NCBI GenBank assembly: GCA_017618015.1
Contig: JAFZVC010000078.1
Span: 1-40,222, forward strand
Direction of reading: 5' to 3'
Source: Spirochaetaceae bacterium
Lineage (GTDB): Bacteria > Spirochaetota > Spirochaetia > Treponematales > Treponemataceae
Length of the DNA stretch: 40,222 nt
Part shown: positions 1-7,099 of the stretch, piece by piece
Numbering within the stretch: position 1 is the stretch's first letter
Layout of the letters: the number at the start of each line of letters is the position of its first letter
Program-made: the position numbers and the translations under genes
The notes under the pieces: model-generated
The model's database searches: none
Told to the model about the DNA's origin: nothing
Seen by the model: the letters and a program-made list of their open reading frames with translations, nothing else

Positions 1-1
1 A

Positions 2-172
2 ATGGCTGGAGCCAGTAAAAACTCGCGTACAACAGTATCTACACATAAGTTTTTCTGTTCATGCGGCGGTGAAGTTGTAATGAAAACGCTTTTCGAGAAC
101 GGTAAGCTTAAGAATATAGCTGAATGCTCAAAATGCAAACGCGTTGAGCGCCGTCCTAAAGACTTTAAATAA
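2..172 (+). CDS. Small zinc-ribbon protein, possibly 5'-truncated
   Basis: The frame is open from the first ATG at position 2 and gives 56 residues ending in TAA. The window begins one base earlier, so the true start may lie upstream. Four cysteines form two pairs, CSC near residues 19-21 and CSKC at 43-46, separated by a short beta-rich stretch, which is the layout of a zinc ribbon. The rest is basic and hydrophilic with no membrane segment. I do not recognise a named family. A small nucleic-acid or protein-binding zinc ribbon is the most that can be inferred. A strong intrinsic terminator follows about 20 nt after the stop, so it ends its transcript here. Confidence 0.65.
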   Translation: MAGASKNSRTTVSTHKFFCSCGGEVVMKTLFENGKLKNIAECSKCKRVERRPKDFK

Positions 173-192
173 GCCTTTTCTTTATAAAAGAG

Positions 193-232
193 ACGCATCC
201 TACCGTTTCGGTTACAGGATGCGTTTTTTTTT
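193..232 (+). terminator. Rho-independent terminator of the zinc-ribbon gene
   Basis: A 9-bp perfect stem (193-201 with 216-224) is extended inward by ACCG/CGGT (202-205 with 209-212) and followed by a run of T from 224 to 232. It lies between the zinc-ribbon stop and the end of the convergent helicase gene. Confidence 0.9.
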
Positions 233-294
233 GCGTTTTCGCTTACAGTTACTCGCGCCGCGTTCACAAGCACGTTTACAACAACTCGCAGCAC

Positions 295-2724
295 TCACCT
301 GCTGACGAAGCTTCTCACGCGCCGCACCACGTCCTCAAACGGCTCAAAGCAATACTGCGATTCCGGAAGCGACTCAATAAATATCCTGCCATACTGCTTC
401 TTTATAAGACGGTTATCAAGCACCGTAACAGCCCCTCGGTCAGACGAGCGGCGCATAAGCCTGCCGTACCCCTGACGGAAATGCATCACCGCATCGGGAA
501 CGCTCAGCTCCATGAACGGATTACCGCCGCGTTTCTCAATAGACTCCGATTTTGCGGCGAAAACTGGATCGGAAGGAACCCCGAACGGAAGCTTCACAAT
601 TATCACATGAGAAAGCGATTCACCGGGAACGTCAACACCTTCCCAAAAAGAGTCTGTCGCAAAAAGAACGCTTTCTTTGTCTTTTTTAAAATGCTCCAAA
701 AGACGGAACCTGTCTTCCTCGCCTTGTTTAAGCACGGGGATTCCTTCCCGCGGCAGCACTTTCCGTGCGTGTTCGCATGTATATGAGAGCGAATCGTATG
801 AAGTAAAAAGAACAAGAGCCCGTCCGTTCGATGCCCTTACCAGTGAAATGACGGCATCTTCCATCCATGGCTGGAAATTCCTGTCGGATGGGAACGGAAT
901 ATCGACAGGAACGGACAGCAGAAGATTTTGCTTGTAAGGGAACGGAGAAGCGAACACGCCCGAGAGAATCCGCTCTTTTTCGGCAAACAGCACGCCGGTG
1001 CGTCCGCTCCAATAAGAGAACGAATTCCCTGTCCGAAGTGTCGCTGAAGTACACACTACGCTTTCCATCGGCTCAAAGACACCGGCATTCATCGTTTTCG
1101 AGATATCGAGCGGCGTCTGTATAAAAGAAGCCGTAAAAGTACCGTTAGAAAGCTTCCGTTTTTCAAGCCAGAACACGGAGTCGGGGTATTCACGCCAAGA
1201 AACAAAATTATTGCATAAAATCCCCATACCTTCGATGCGACGGATTATCTGCTTGCACTCCCACACTGCGGACGCATCTTCGTTTTCAGGGCCTATCGAG
1301 GAAAGCATATTCCGCACATAAGACACGAAAAGCGCTATATCTTCCCGCAGCTGTGAAATCGATTTGAACAATGGGTCGGCATGCTCCGCCGTTTGCTCAA
1401 CTATGCGCCAGCTGTAATCGTCCCCGATGATATCCAAGGCGGTGTTTTCCAATATCGCAAACGTCTGCTTGACTTTCTCCGCCGCGTTCAAAACTTCGTC
1501 AATGCCGCAGTCAGAAAGGCTCAGAGCGTCTATTGTGAACAAAAGACCGGATGCAGAGCTTTTCCGCTGCCTGTACAGCATGTTCAGCTGCCTAAGAAGC
1601 TTAAAGCGCCCCAAAGACTCCGAGAAAAAACTCGTGGCAGCACTTTCAATTCCGTGAGCCTCGTCAAAGATTACGCGTTTGTACGGCGGAAGCACGGCGG
1701 CATCATCGAAGCCTGCGCCGGAAAGACGCATCTCTATGTCCGAAAAAAGAAGATGATGATTTACGATAAGAATATTCGCATCGGAAGCTTCCTTGCGGTT
1801 TTTCATTACGAAGCAACGCTCCCTGTACGGACATTTCATTCCCATACAGGAGTCGGACTCCGAGTTGATGCGGACCCAAAGCGATTCAGGAGGCATAATA
1901 GCAAGGTCGCTACGGCTTCCGGTGCTTGTGATGTCAGACCATTCTTTTATTTGGTCAAGGGCTTCTGCCTCTTCTGTGAAAAGGTCTTTTTCTTCCAAGA
2001 CGGAATAAAACCGACGCAGACAAAGATAGTTCTGTCTGCCCTTAAGAAGAACGGTCTTCAGTTTGAAAGGCAGTATTGATTCTGCCGAAGGAATATCTTT
2101 TTCTACGAGCTGATGCTGAAGGTTAATTGTACCGGTTGAAATTACGATCCGTTCTTTGTTCGACTCCGCCCAAATCATTGACGGAATAAGATACGCGAGC
2201 GACTTACCTACTCCAGTTCCTGCCTCGAACACACCGATTTTATTCTGATTGAAAACTTCGCATATCTTTTTCAGAAGCTCAATCTGAGTTGGCCGCTCCT
2301 CGTACGCTTCTTCACGTCGGGCGAAGGGTCCTTCTGACGAAAGATAAAACGCAGCATTCTCTGGGAGAATTTGCTTTACGGCGCGCGGCAGCACAGGCTC
2401 TACGACTGCATTCAGTTTTTTTACATCATTATCGATTATGTAAAAACCGGCGCAGTTTTCCGCAGCCTGACCCGCAATGGCCATATCCGGTTCTGAAGGA
2501 TAAAGAACTCCTGACGGATGATTATGAATCAATACGGAAGCTGTTTTCGCGTTTTTTGTGATGTACACTGAATCTGTGCTGCCGCGCGCCTGGATATCGA
2601 CAGAGACAACGATACCTTCCGCATTAATGCTGCCGCAGGCGAATACCTCGTTTCCGCCAGCTTCTGCAATGGCTTTTTTCAGTGTTTTGATTGTTGATTC
2701 AGACAACCGTTCCGACGCGTTCAT
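295..2724 (-). CDS. DinG/XPD-family Fe-S DNA helicase with N-terminal RadC-like JAMM domain
   Basis: 809 residues. Residues 1-115 carry a JAMM/MPN metal site like that of RadC: Glu26, HNHPSG at 67-72 and Asp80. The rest is a superfamily 2 helicase of the DinG/XPD type: Walker A GTGVGKS at 169-175, a DEAH box (FDEAHG), and four cysteines between motifs Ia and II (NYLC, then SC, KC and RC) placed as in Fe-S cluster DinG helicases. The C-terminal half has the helicase C domain with a QGYGRLMR motif VI. The ATG follows GGGGA. Family knowledge predicts ATP-driven 5'-3' DNA unwinding, in R-loop or damage repair. The JAMM fusion is unusual, because RadC-like domains normally stand alone. All metal ligands appear intact. 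It is monocistronic, downstream of the tRNA-Glu terminator. Confidence 0.9.
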   Translation of the reverse strand: MNASERLSESTIKTLKKAIAEAGGNEVFACGSINAEGIVVSVDIQARGSTDSVYITKNAKTASVLIHNHPSGVLYPSEPDMAIAGQAAENCAGFYIIDNDVKKLNAVVEPVLPRAVKQILPENAAFYLSSEGPFARREEAYEERPTQIELLKKICEVFNQNKIGVFEAGTGVGKSLAYLIPSMIWAESNKERIVISTGTINLQHQLVEKDIPSAESILPFKLKTVLLKGRQNYLCLRRFYSVLEEKDLFTEEAEALDQIKEWSDITSTGSRSDLAIMPPESLWVRINSESDSCMGMKCPYRERCFVMKNRKEASDANILIVNHHLLFSDIEMRLSGAGFDDAAVLPPYKRVIFDEAHGIESAATSFFSESLGRFKLLRQLNMLYRQRKSSASGLLFTIDALSLSDCGIDEVLNAAEKVKQTFAILENTALDIIGDDYSWRIVEQTAEHADPLFKSISQLREDIALFVSYVRNMLSSIGPENEDASAVWECKQIIRRIEGMGILCNNFVSWREYPDSVFWLEKRKLSNGTFTASFIQTPLDISKTMNAGVFEPMESVVCTSATLRTGNSFSYWSGRTGVLFAEKERILSGVFASPFPYKQNLLLSVPVDIPFPSDRNFQPWMEDAVISLVRASNGRALVLFTSYDSLSYTCEHARKVLPREGIPVLKQGEEDRFRLLEHFKKDKESVLFATDSFWEGVDVPGESLSHVIIVKLPFGVPSDPVFAAKSESIEKRGGNPFMELSVPDAVMHFRQGYGRLMRRSSDRGAVTVLDNRLIKKQYGRIFIESLPESQYCFEPFEDVVRRVRSFVSR

Positions 2725-2753
2725 AACAAATCCCCATTCATGTGTGCAAGGGC

Positions 2754-2781
2754 AAAAAAAAGGACTGGATTAACCAGTCCT
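2754..2781 (-). terminator. Terminator after tRNA-Glu
   Basis: On the minus strand an 8-bp stem (2774-2781 with 2761-2768, 5-nt loop) runs into eight T (2754-2761). It directly follows the tRNA-Glu 3' end and separates it from the helicase gene. Confidence 0.9.
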
Positions 2782-2783
2782 AG

Positions 2784-2855
2784 CATCTCCCGGGGGAATT
2801 GAACCCCCGTTGTCGGGATGAAAACCCGATGTCCTAACCACTAGACGAGGGAGAC
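2784..2855 (-). tRNA. tRNA-Glu (anticodon TTC)
   Basis: The minus strand folds as a full cloverleaf. The 7-bp acceptor stem (GTCTCCC with GGGAGAT) closes with a G-U pair. The anticodon stem TCGGG/CCCGA holds a 7-nt loop TTTTCAT that reads anticodon TTC. The T arm has a GTTCAAT loop between CGGGG-type stems. The discriminator base is G at 2784, and CCA is not encoded (CTA follows). A near-consensus promoter lies just upstream and a terminator just downstream, so it is a single-gene unit. Confidence 0.97.
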
Positions 2856-2871
2856 TTAAACAACAGATGTG

Positions 2872-2900
2872 ACTATACAGTAACGGTCTTTTTTTGTCAA
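2872..2900 (-). promoter_or_regulatory. Sigma-70 promoter of tRNA-Glu
   Basis: On the minus strand, TTGACA (2895-2900), a 17-bp spacer and TATAGT (2872-2877). The start site would fall near 2865, about 10 nt before the tRNA 5' end, and just after the stop of the RelA-TPR gene. Confidence 0.85.
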
Positions 2901-2911
2901 CAGGGGAAAAG

Positions 2912-4171
2912 CTACATAGAAAGTTCGCTCTTTGTAGAGAGAATGTTCCTCAGTTTCTGGCAGTCCTCGTTATCAAGACCAAGATTCTGCGCTTTGTCCA
3001 AATCTTCAGTTGCTTCGTCAAAAGCGCATTTATGATATTTAGCCAACGCCCGCCTGTAATAGACGTGAGACTGATATCCGTTTATTTCAAGCGATTGCGT
3101 AAAATAATCGATGGCTTTATCATCCTCTCCCTGTATGCTGTATACGATTCCGATGTAATAAAGCGAACGGAAATTCTTGGGATCTTTCTCGACGCTCAAA
3201 AGGAAATCTTCAAGAGACTCTTTGTATTTGTTTTGTGAGAACCGCGCCATACCCCTGTGCTTTAGGATTACAGAAAGAACGATGTTGTTCGGTTGCGGCT
3301 GCATAGTGATTATCTGCGTATAAATACCGACGGCTTTTTCGAGCTCGCCAGTATTGTGCGCGTGAATCGCCTCAAGAATCATATCGTCAATCGTACCGTG
3401 TACATACGGAAGCGAAGAATTCCTGTTCTCGAATACAGGGGCAGAATCTTTCGTCATACTGTCAGATATCTGCTCGCGCGAAAGAGTGTCTGCCTGCTCG
3501 TAAAAAAGCGACCTGCGGAAATCCATCTCTTTGTTAAGCTTGTTCTGATAATCGCGTATTTCCTGGAATATAATGTCTGCAAGGCTAAGGCTTGCGTTCA
3601 TAGAAGCGAGCTTCCGGCGGAGCGGCAAGTCAAATGGAGAAAACTCCGATTTATACACGAGCTCATGCTCTACTTCTGCCCAAGCATCCTGCAGAATCGT
3701 ACGGATTTGTATCTCGCAGACAAGTCCCGGCGGCAGGTGAACGTCTTTTCCGCCTTTCAGTTTTTCAGGGATATTTATAAGAACGTGAACAGATTCATAG
3801 CCGAATTCAGAGAAAGTGCGTGAAGCACCTTTTCGTTCGATTTCAACAATGTCGAAATTCTGGATAATCTGCTTTTCAACTTCTGCCAAATCCTCGAGGA
3901 ATGCGCATATAACACGGATGCCGATTAAATCGGTTATAACAGGCAATTCCTGTTTGCCCATAGAATCTGGTTTTACGCGTAGGATTTTCTTGTAATAGCT
4001 TTGAAACGATTTTACGCGTGATTTATAAGTTGGTTTAGACGCAAGCCTGAGCAGGCTTTTCAATTGGTTTTCAATACCGAATAAAACAGCGGAAAGAACC
4101 GGATAGTTTTTGTCGTAAGCTACCGCAAGCTTTTCTTTGTCCGGAATAATGATTTTGGTACGGTTATCCAT
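2912..4171 (-). CDS. RelA/SpoT-type (p)ppGpp synthetase domain fused to TPR repeats
   Basis: 419 residues. Residues about 45-215 match the RelA/SpoT nucleotidyltransferase fold: a basic ATP-side segment around residues 48-64, Asp81 in ITDLIGIR, YESVH near 125, and EIQIRT at 153-158 followed by AWAEVEHEL. No HD hydrolase domain precedes it and no TGS/ACT domain follows, so it resembles a small alarmone synthetase. Residues about 260-400 hold three or four tetratricopeptide repeats. Family knowledge predicts pyrophosphate transfer from ATP to GDP or GTP; the TPR tail suggests partner-controlled activity (inference). The protein has no signal peptide and is cytosolic. Its ATG sits 7 nt after a good -10 box with no ribosome-binding site, so the mRNA is probably leaderless. 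The activity itself is not proven by sequence. Confidence 0.85.
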   Translation of the reverse strand: MDNRTKIIIPDKEKLAVAYDKNYPVLSAVLFGIENQLKSLLRLASKPTYKSRVKSFQSYYKKILRVKPDSMGKQELPVITDLIGIRVICAFLEDLAEVEKQIIQNFDIVEIERKGASRTFSEFGYESVHVLINIPEKLKGGKDVHLPPGLVCEIQIRTILQDAWAEVEHELVYKSEFSPFDLPLRRKLASMNASLSLADIIFQEIRDYQNKLNKEMDFRRSLFYEQADTLSREQISDSMTKDSAPVFENRNSSLPYVHGTIDDMILEAIHAHNTGELEKAVGIYTQIITMQPQPNNIVLSVILKHRGMARFSQNKYKESLEDFLLSVEKDPKNFRSLYYIGIVYSIQGEDDKAIDYFTQSLEINGYQSHVYYRRALAKYHKCAFDEATEDLDKAQNLGLDNEDCQKLRNILSTKSELSM

Positions 4172-4178
4172 ATAAAAA

Positions 4179-4207
4179 ATTGTACCATTGAATCATTGTA
4201 CTGGCAA
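4179..4207 (-). promoter_or_regulatory. Promoter of the RelA-TPR gene, leaderless layout
   Basis: On the minus strand, TTGCCA (4202-4207), a 17-bp spacer and TACAAT (4179-4184). Only seven bases (4172-4178) separate the -10 box from the ATG at 4171, and there is no Shine-Dalgarno. Transcription would therefore start at or one base before the start codon. Confidence 0.75.
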
Positions 4208-4210
4208 GAT

Positions 4211-4244
4211 AAAAAAAGAAACCGCCTCAATAGAAGCGGTTTCT
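4211..4244 (-). terminator. Terminator of flaA
   Basis: On the minus strand a 9-bp perfect stem (4236-4244 with 4217-4225) with a 10-nt loop is followed by seven T (4211-4217). It lies 33 nt after the flaA stop and ends the long minus-strand cluster. Confidence 0.92.
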
Positions 4245-4276
4245 ATATTTACAAAGAGTTATCTTTGAAGAGAAGT

Positions 4277-5416
4277 TTACTGCTCGTTTGCTTCTTCTGC
4301 GAGACTTGATTTGAACGTGCTTTCCTGAGCATACTTTGAGTACTCAAGGAAACGATCGACCTGCTTCTCTCCGAAACGTGTCATTTCGTAATTCTGCTTC
4401 TGAGCTTCGCGCTCGCTAACGATGTTCCAGAGGTCTTCATCAGCAATGTCGCGCTCTGTTGTAAGAACAGCCTTGTCGTAAATGATCTTAACGTCTTTGA
4501 AGTATCCGATAAAGTCGCCACCGGCCTGAGCTGCATCACGTACAACCTGGAAGCCCATGAACTTAACGAATGGAAGTCCGCGTGGATAAATCGGGTAAAT
4601 GCGGATTTCGCGTGCGCGTACGTCTGTGATGTATGTCGGGTTGTCCCACTGGAGTTCTTTCCAGCCGTCGAATCCGAGTGTACCCATGTAGTAGCGGCGC
4701 TCTACGTTATCTGTGTCTTTAAGCCATACATAAAGAGCATAAGGATAATTCATACCCATTGTTGTAACACTGATTGATTTGAGTGTACCAACATTCTTAA
4801 CAATACCGTAACCTTCTTCGAAACGTGTTGTAGAAGTAGTAATAACTTCACCATTCTCGTCAACGCGCTGGCCTTCGTCGTTCATTGCAACGTTACCTTC
4901 GTCGTCGATGTAAGCCATTCTTTCGTAAGCTGGGATTTCAAACGGAGGAGCAATCATTGCATTAGCGTTTACGCTTGATGTTGGGAATACAATACGAACA
5001 CCAAGAACTTTCTCGCCATGGAATGGTACTTTAACGTCTACATCTTCCATCTCGCCATAAGCATTCTTCATTGGCTTTGTATCACGAACCTGAGCCGGAA
5101 CAACCTTTGAAAGAGAAAGGCTTGTAGAATTTCTGGCAGAAGAGTTAAGCACAACTTCCCAGTTACTAAGAGCAAGTGATGTACGCATAAGTGTCTTCTG
5201 GCTGTCTGTAAATGTTGCGCCAGCAGCTGCACCGTAATCCATAACAGTACGTCTGTTCTGCTCTTTGTTCAGGTTACCGGAATCTCCGCTTTCATCAGCA
5301 AGACTGATCATATCCTGCTCAAGGAAAGTGAAATCGATAAGAACTGACTCTTCACAAATTGCAAAAGTTCCTAACAAAAGGAAGATGATTGCAAATACAA
5401 TAAATGTCCTCTTCAT
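4277..5416 (-). CDS. flaA: Flagellar filament outer layer (sheath) protein FlaA
   Basis: 379 residues with a typical export signal: positively charged MKRT, a hydrophobic core to about residue 18, and a cut near residue 20-23. The mature part has the FlaA pattern known from treponemes: an acidic N-terminal segment, a central beta-rich domain, an IRIYPIYPRGLPFVKFMGF segment, and a C-terminal part with FGEKQVDRFLEYSKYAQE. FlaA coats the FlaB core of periplasmic flagella. The ATG follows AAGGAG at 6-7 nt. It has its own near-consensus promoter and a strong terminator, although it is last in a long same-strand cluster. Separate high-level expression is therefore likely, with read-through from upstream also possible. 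The family assignment is by recognition of sequence pattern; which FlaA paralogue it is cannot be said. Confidence 0.93.
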   Translation of the reverse strand: MKRTFIVFAIIFLLLGTFAICEESVLIDFTFLEQDMISLADESGDSGNLNKEQNRRTVMDYGAAAGATFTDSQKTLMRTSLALSNWEVVLNSSARNSTSLSLSKVVPAQVRDTKPMKNAYGEMEDVDVKVPFHGEKVLGVRIVFPTSSVNANAMIAPPFEIPAYERMAYIDDEGNVAMNDEGQRVDENGEVITTSTTRFEEGYGIVKNVGTLKSISVTTMGMNYPYALYVWLKDTDNVERRYYMGTLGFDGWKELQWDNPTYITDVRAREIRIYPIYPRGLPFVKFMGFQVVRDAAQAGGDFIGYFKDVKIIYDKAVLTTERDIADEDLWNIVSEREAQKQNYEMTRFGEKQVDRFLEYSKYAQESTFKSSLAEEANEQ

Positions 5417-5459
5417 TTAAAGCTCCTTATAATACTTTTTGATGTAGCCTTATCCTTGA

Positions 5460-5489
5460 ATTATACGTAAGGAAAACACCTTTTGTCAA
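5460..5489 (-). promoter_or_regulatory. Near-consensus sigma-70 promoter of flaA
   Basis: On the minus strand, TTGACA (5484-5489), an 18-bp spacer and TATAAT (5460-5465), both hexamers perfect. The start site near 5453 gives a leader of about 37 nt containing AAGGAG. There is no sigma-28 type motif, so flaA appears to be under the housekeeping sigma factor. Confidence 0.9.
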
Positions 5490-5515
5490 TGTTTTTTTGC
5501 GACTGCCGTCAGTTT

Positions 5516-5992
5516 TCAGCTGTCAGCACCAAAAGTTGTTCCGCTTGCGTATACCTCATTGCCCATCATAAAAATCCTATAGTCTTTAAGATCACCGAAA
5601 TTCTGCATTACGTTCTCTCTTAAAAGAGCACATGCCTTGTACGTTTCAGATGTTCCGCTCATACTCAGCGCGGCTTCCTCCGAAAGATCCGTATACAAAA
5701 CCCCGTCTCTTATAAAACATGAAATAAGTTTCGTTCCGTACGGGAACAGCCTTATGTATCGGTCTGTCTCCGGTCCAAGAAGAAGTTCTTCCACAAATTC
5801 TCGGACGGCTTCTTCTCCGTCCTTTTTATGAAGATAGCGGACTTCCATAGATTTTTCCGCTGTATCGTATGACTCAAACACAAAGATGCGTCGGACGGAA
5901 TCGTATTCACTGTTTTTCCTCAAGTAGAAAAAAAGTGAGATTCCTGCCACTAAAAAAAGCGATACGGCTAAAAAAATTGATTTTCTGCTCAT
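5516..5992 (-). CDS. GerMN-domain membrane-anchored protein
   Basis: 158 residues. One hydrophobic segment at about residues 5-24 could be a signal anchor. Residues about 35-150 resemble the GerMN domain: an R-x-F/Y strand pattern, an LLLGPETD turn near residue 72, and a VLYTDLSEEA strand near residue 100. GerMN domains occur in spore-germination GerM and in many extracytoplasmic proteins next to amidases, and are thought to bind cell-wall or protein partners. It starts 9 nt after the amidase stop, so the two are almost certainly co-transcribed and may act together in the periplasm (inference). The domain call rests on pattern similarity only. Confidence 0.7.
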   Translation of the reverse strand: MSRKSIFLAVSLFLVAGISLFFYLRKNSEYDSVRRIFVFESYDTAEKSMEVRYLHKKDGEEAVREFVEELLLGPETDRYIRLFPYGTKLISCFIRDGVLYTDLSEEAALSMSGTSETYKACALLRENVMQNFGDLKDYRIFMMGNEVYASGTTFGADS

Positions 5993-6001
5993 ATTTTCTC
6001 T

Positions 6002-7096
6002 TTATAATCCGGTAAATCCCCTTGAATGCTCAAAATGAACAATAAAAGAGACTATACCATTATATATTCCGTCCGCAAACTTTTTCAAGTAGCTTTCATC
6101 TATAAGCATTGCGGCTTCTGTCGGATTAGTCAGAAACCCAAGCTCTATAAGCACGCTAGGCATCTTTGCATTCCTTACGACGAACCACTCCTCTTCTTTT
6201 ATTCCGCGGTTAGTCATCACGCTTCCCATCTTGTTGTTCAAGCCGTCAAGTATGTATTTGGCCATAAGGATGCTTTCCGTAGTATATTCCTCTTCCATCA
6301 TCGAATTGAGGATCGGAAGAAGGTCGGCGTCATCAGCCTCGTCGCTGCTTATTACGGTGCGTCTGTAACCAGGGCTCAGGTACCAAACCTCAAAGCCTCC
6401 GGCGCTTTTGTTGAAAGCAGAATTAACATGGATTGAGACGTAAAGGATGGCTTCACGCTCGCCAAGCTGCACGTTGTTCGCAATTGCGACACGCTCCTCC
6501 AAGGAAAGGAACACATCGGTGTCGCGCGTCATTATTATGTTTTTGTCAGGATATTTGCTCTTAAGAAGATCGCGGAGCTTTTTCCCGACGTTAAGAACGA
6601 TGTCTTTTTCCTGAACCTGGACTTTTTTTCCGTCCACAGTTATTGAATCGACAGCGCCTGGGTCTTTTCCGCCGTGGCCCGGGTCAATAAGGACCGCGCC
6701 TATTCTGAAATAAGGCTCCGGAGCCTGTGTCTTTAGAAGCGAGTCTATGCAGTTTTTAAAATCGTCGCCAACGTATACGTTGCCGCCTGTCTGTGAAGGC
6801 GCTTCAACAACCGCGAGTTTGTCATAGTCGAGCATTATGACGGGATCGCCGACACGGAAACTGATTGTATGTCCGTCTTTCATGAACATGCCGCCGCCTG
6901 TCAGGCTGTCCCAAAACAGCTCAGCTTCTTCCTGCGTCGTATACTCCATGAGGTTTATTTTTTTCTGCGTGCTCTGTGCAGATGTGCTCTGCGAAAAACA
7001 GAATGATACAACAAGAATGCAAGAGAAAATACAGATTATACGGCGGAAAATGGGATTGATGTGAAACTGTCTGCGGAATGCGAACATACTGTGCAT
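6002..7096 (-). CDS. N-acetylmuramoyl-L-alanine amidase (Amidase_3)
   Basis: 364 residues. A signal sequence covers about residues 18-41 (hydrophobic core, then STSAQS). Residues about 45-125 are an uncharacterised N-terminal domain. From about 131 comes an Amidase_3 catalytic domain: DPGHGG with zinc ligand His141, Glu163, SIHVNS with His223, and catalytic Glu318 in VLIELGFLTNP. All expected catalytic residues are present. Such enzymes cleave the amide bond between N-acetylmuramate and the stem peptide in the periplasm. The ATG follows GGAGA at about 11 nt; an internal Met4 is an alternative start. The gene begins 3 nt after the ATP-grasp stop and is followed by the GerMN gene. Placement directly upstream of flaA suggests wall remodelling linked to division or to flagellar placement (inference). 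Confidence 0.92.
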   Translation of the reverse strand: MHSMFAFRRQFHINPIFRRIICIFSCILVVSFCFSQSTSAQSTQKKINLMEYTTQEEAELFWDSLTGGGMFMKDGHTISFRVGDPVIMLDYDKLAVVEAPSQTGGNVYVGDDFKNCIDSLLKTQAPEPYFRIGAVLIDPGHGGKDPGAVDSITVDGKKVQVQEKDIVLNVGKKLRDLLKSKYPDKNIIMTRDTDVFLSLEERVAIANNVQLGEREAILYVSIHVNSAFNKSAGGFEVWYLSPGYRRTVISSDEADDADLLPILNSMMEEEYTTESILMAKYILDGLNNKMGSVMTNRGIKEEEWFVVRNAKMPSVLIELGFLTNPTEAAMLIDESYLKKFADGIYNGIVSFIVHFEHSRGFTGL

Positions 7097-7099
7097 TTT

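Noticed and set aside
481..2773. Plus-strand reading frames opposite the helicase
   Set aside because: They are shadows of the helicase gene, without domains or ribosome-binding sites.
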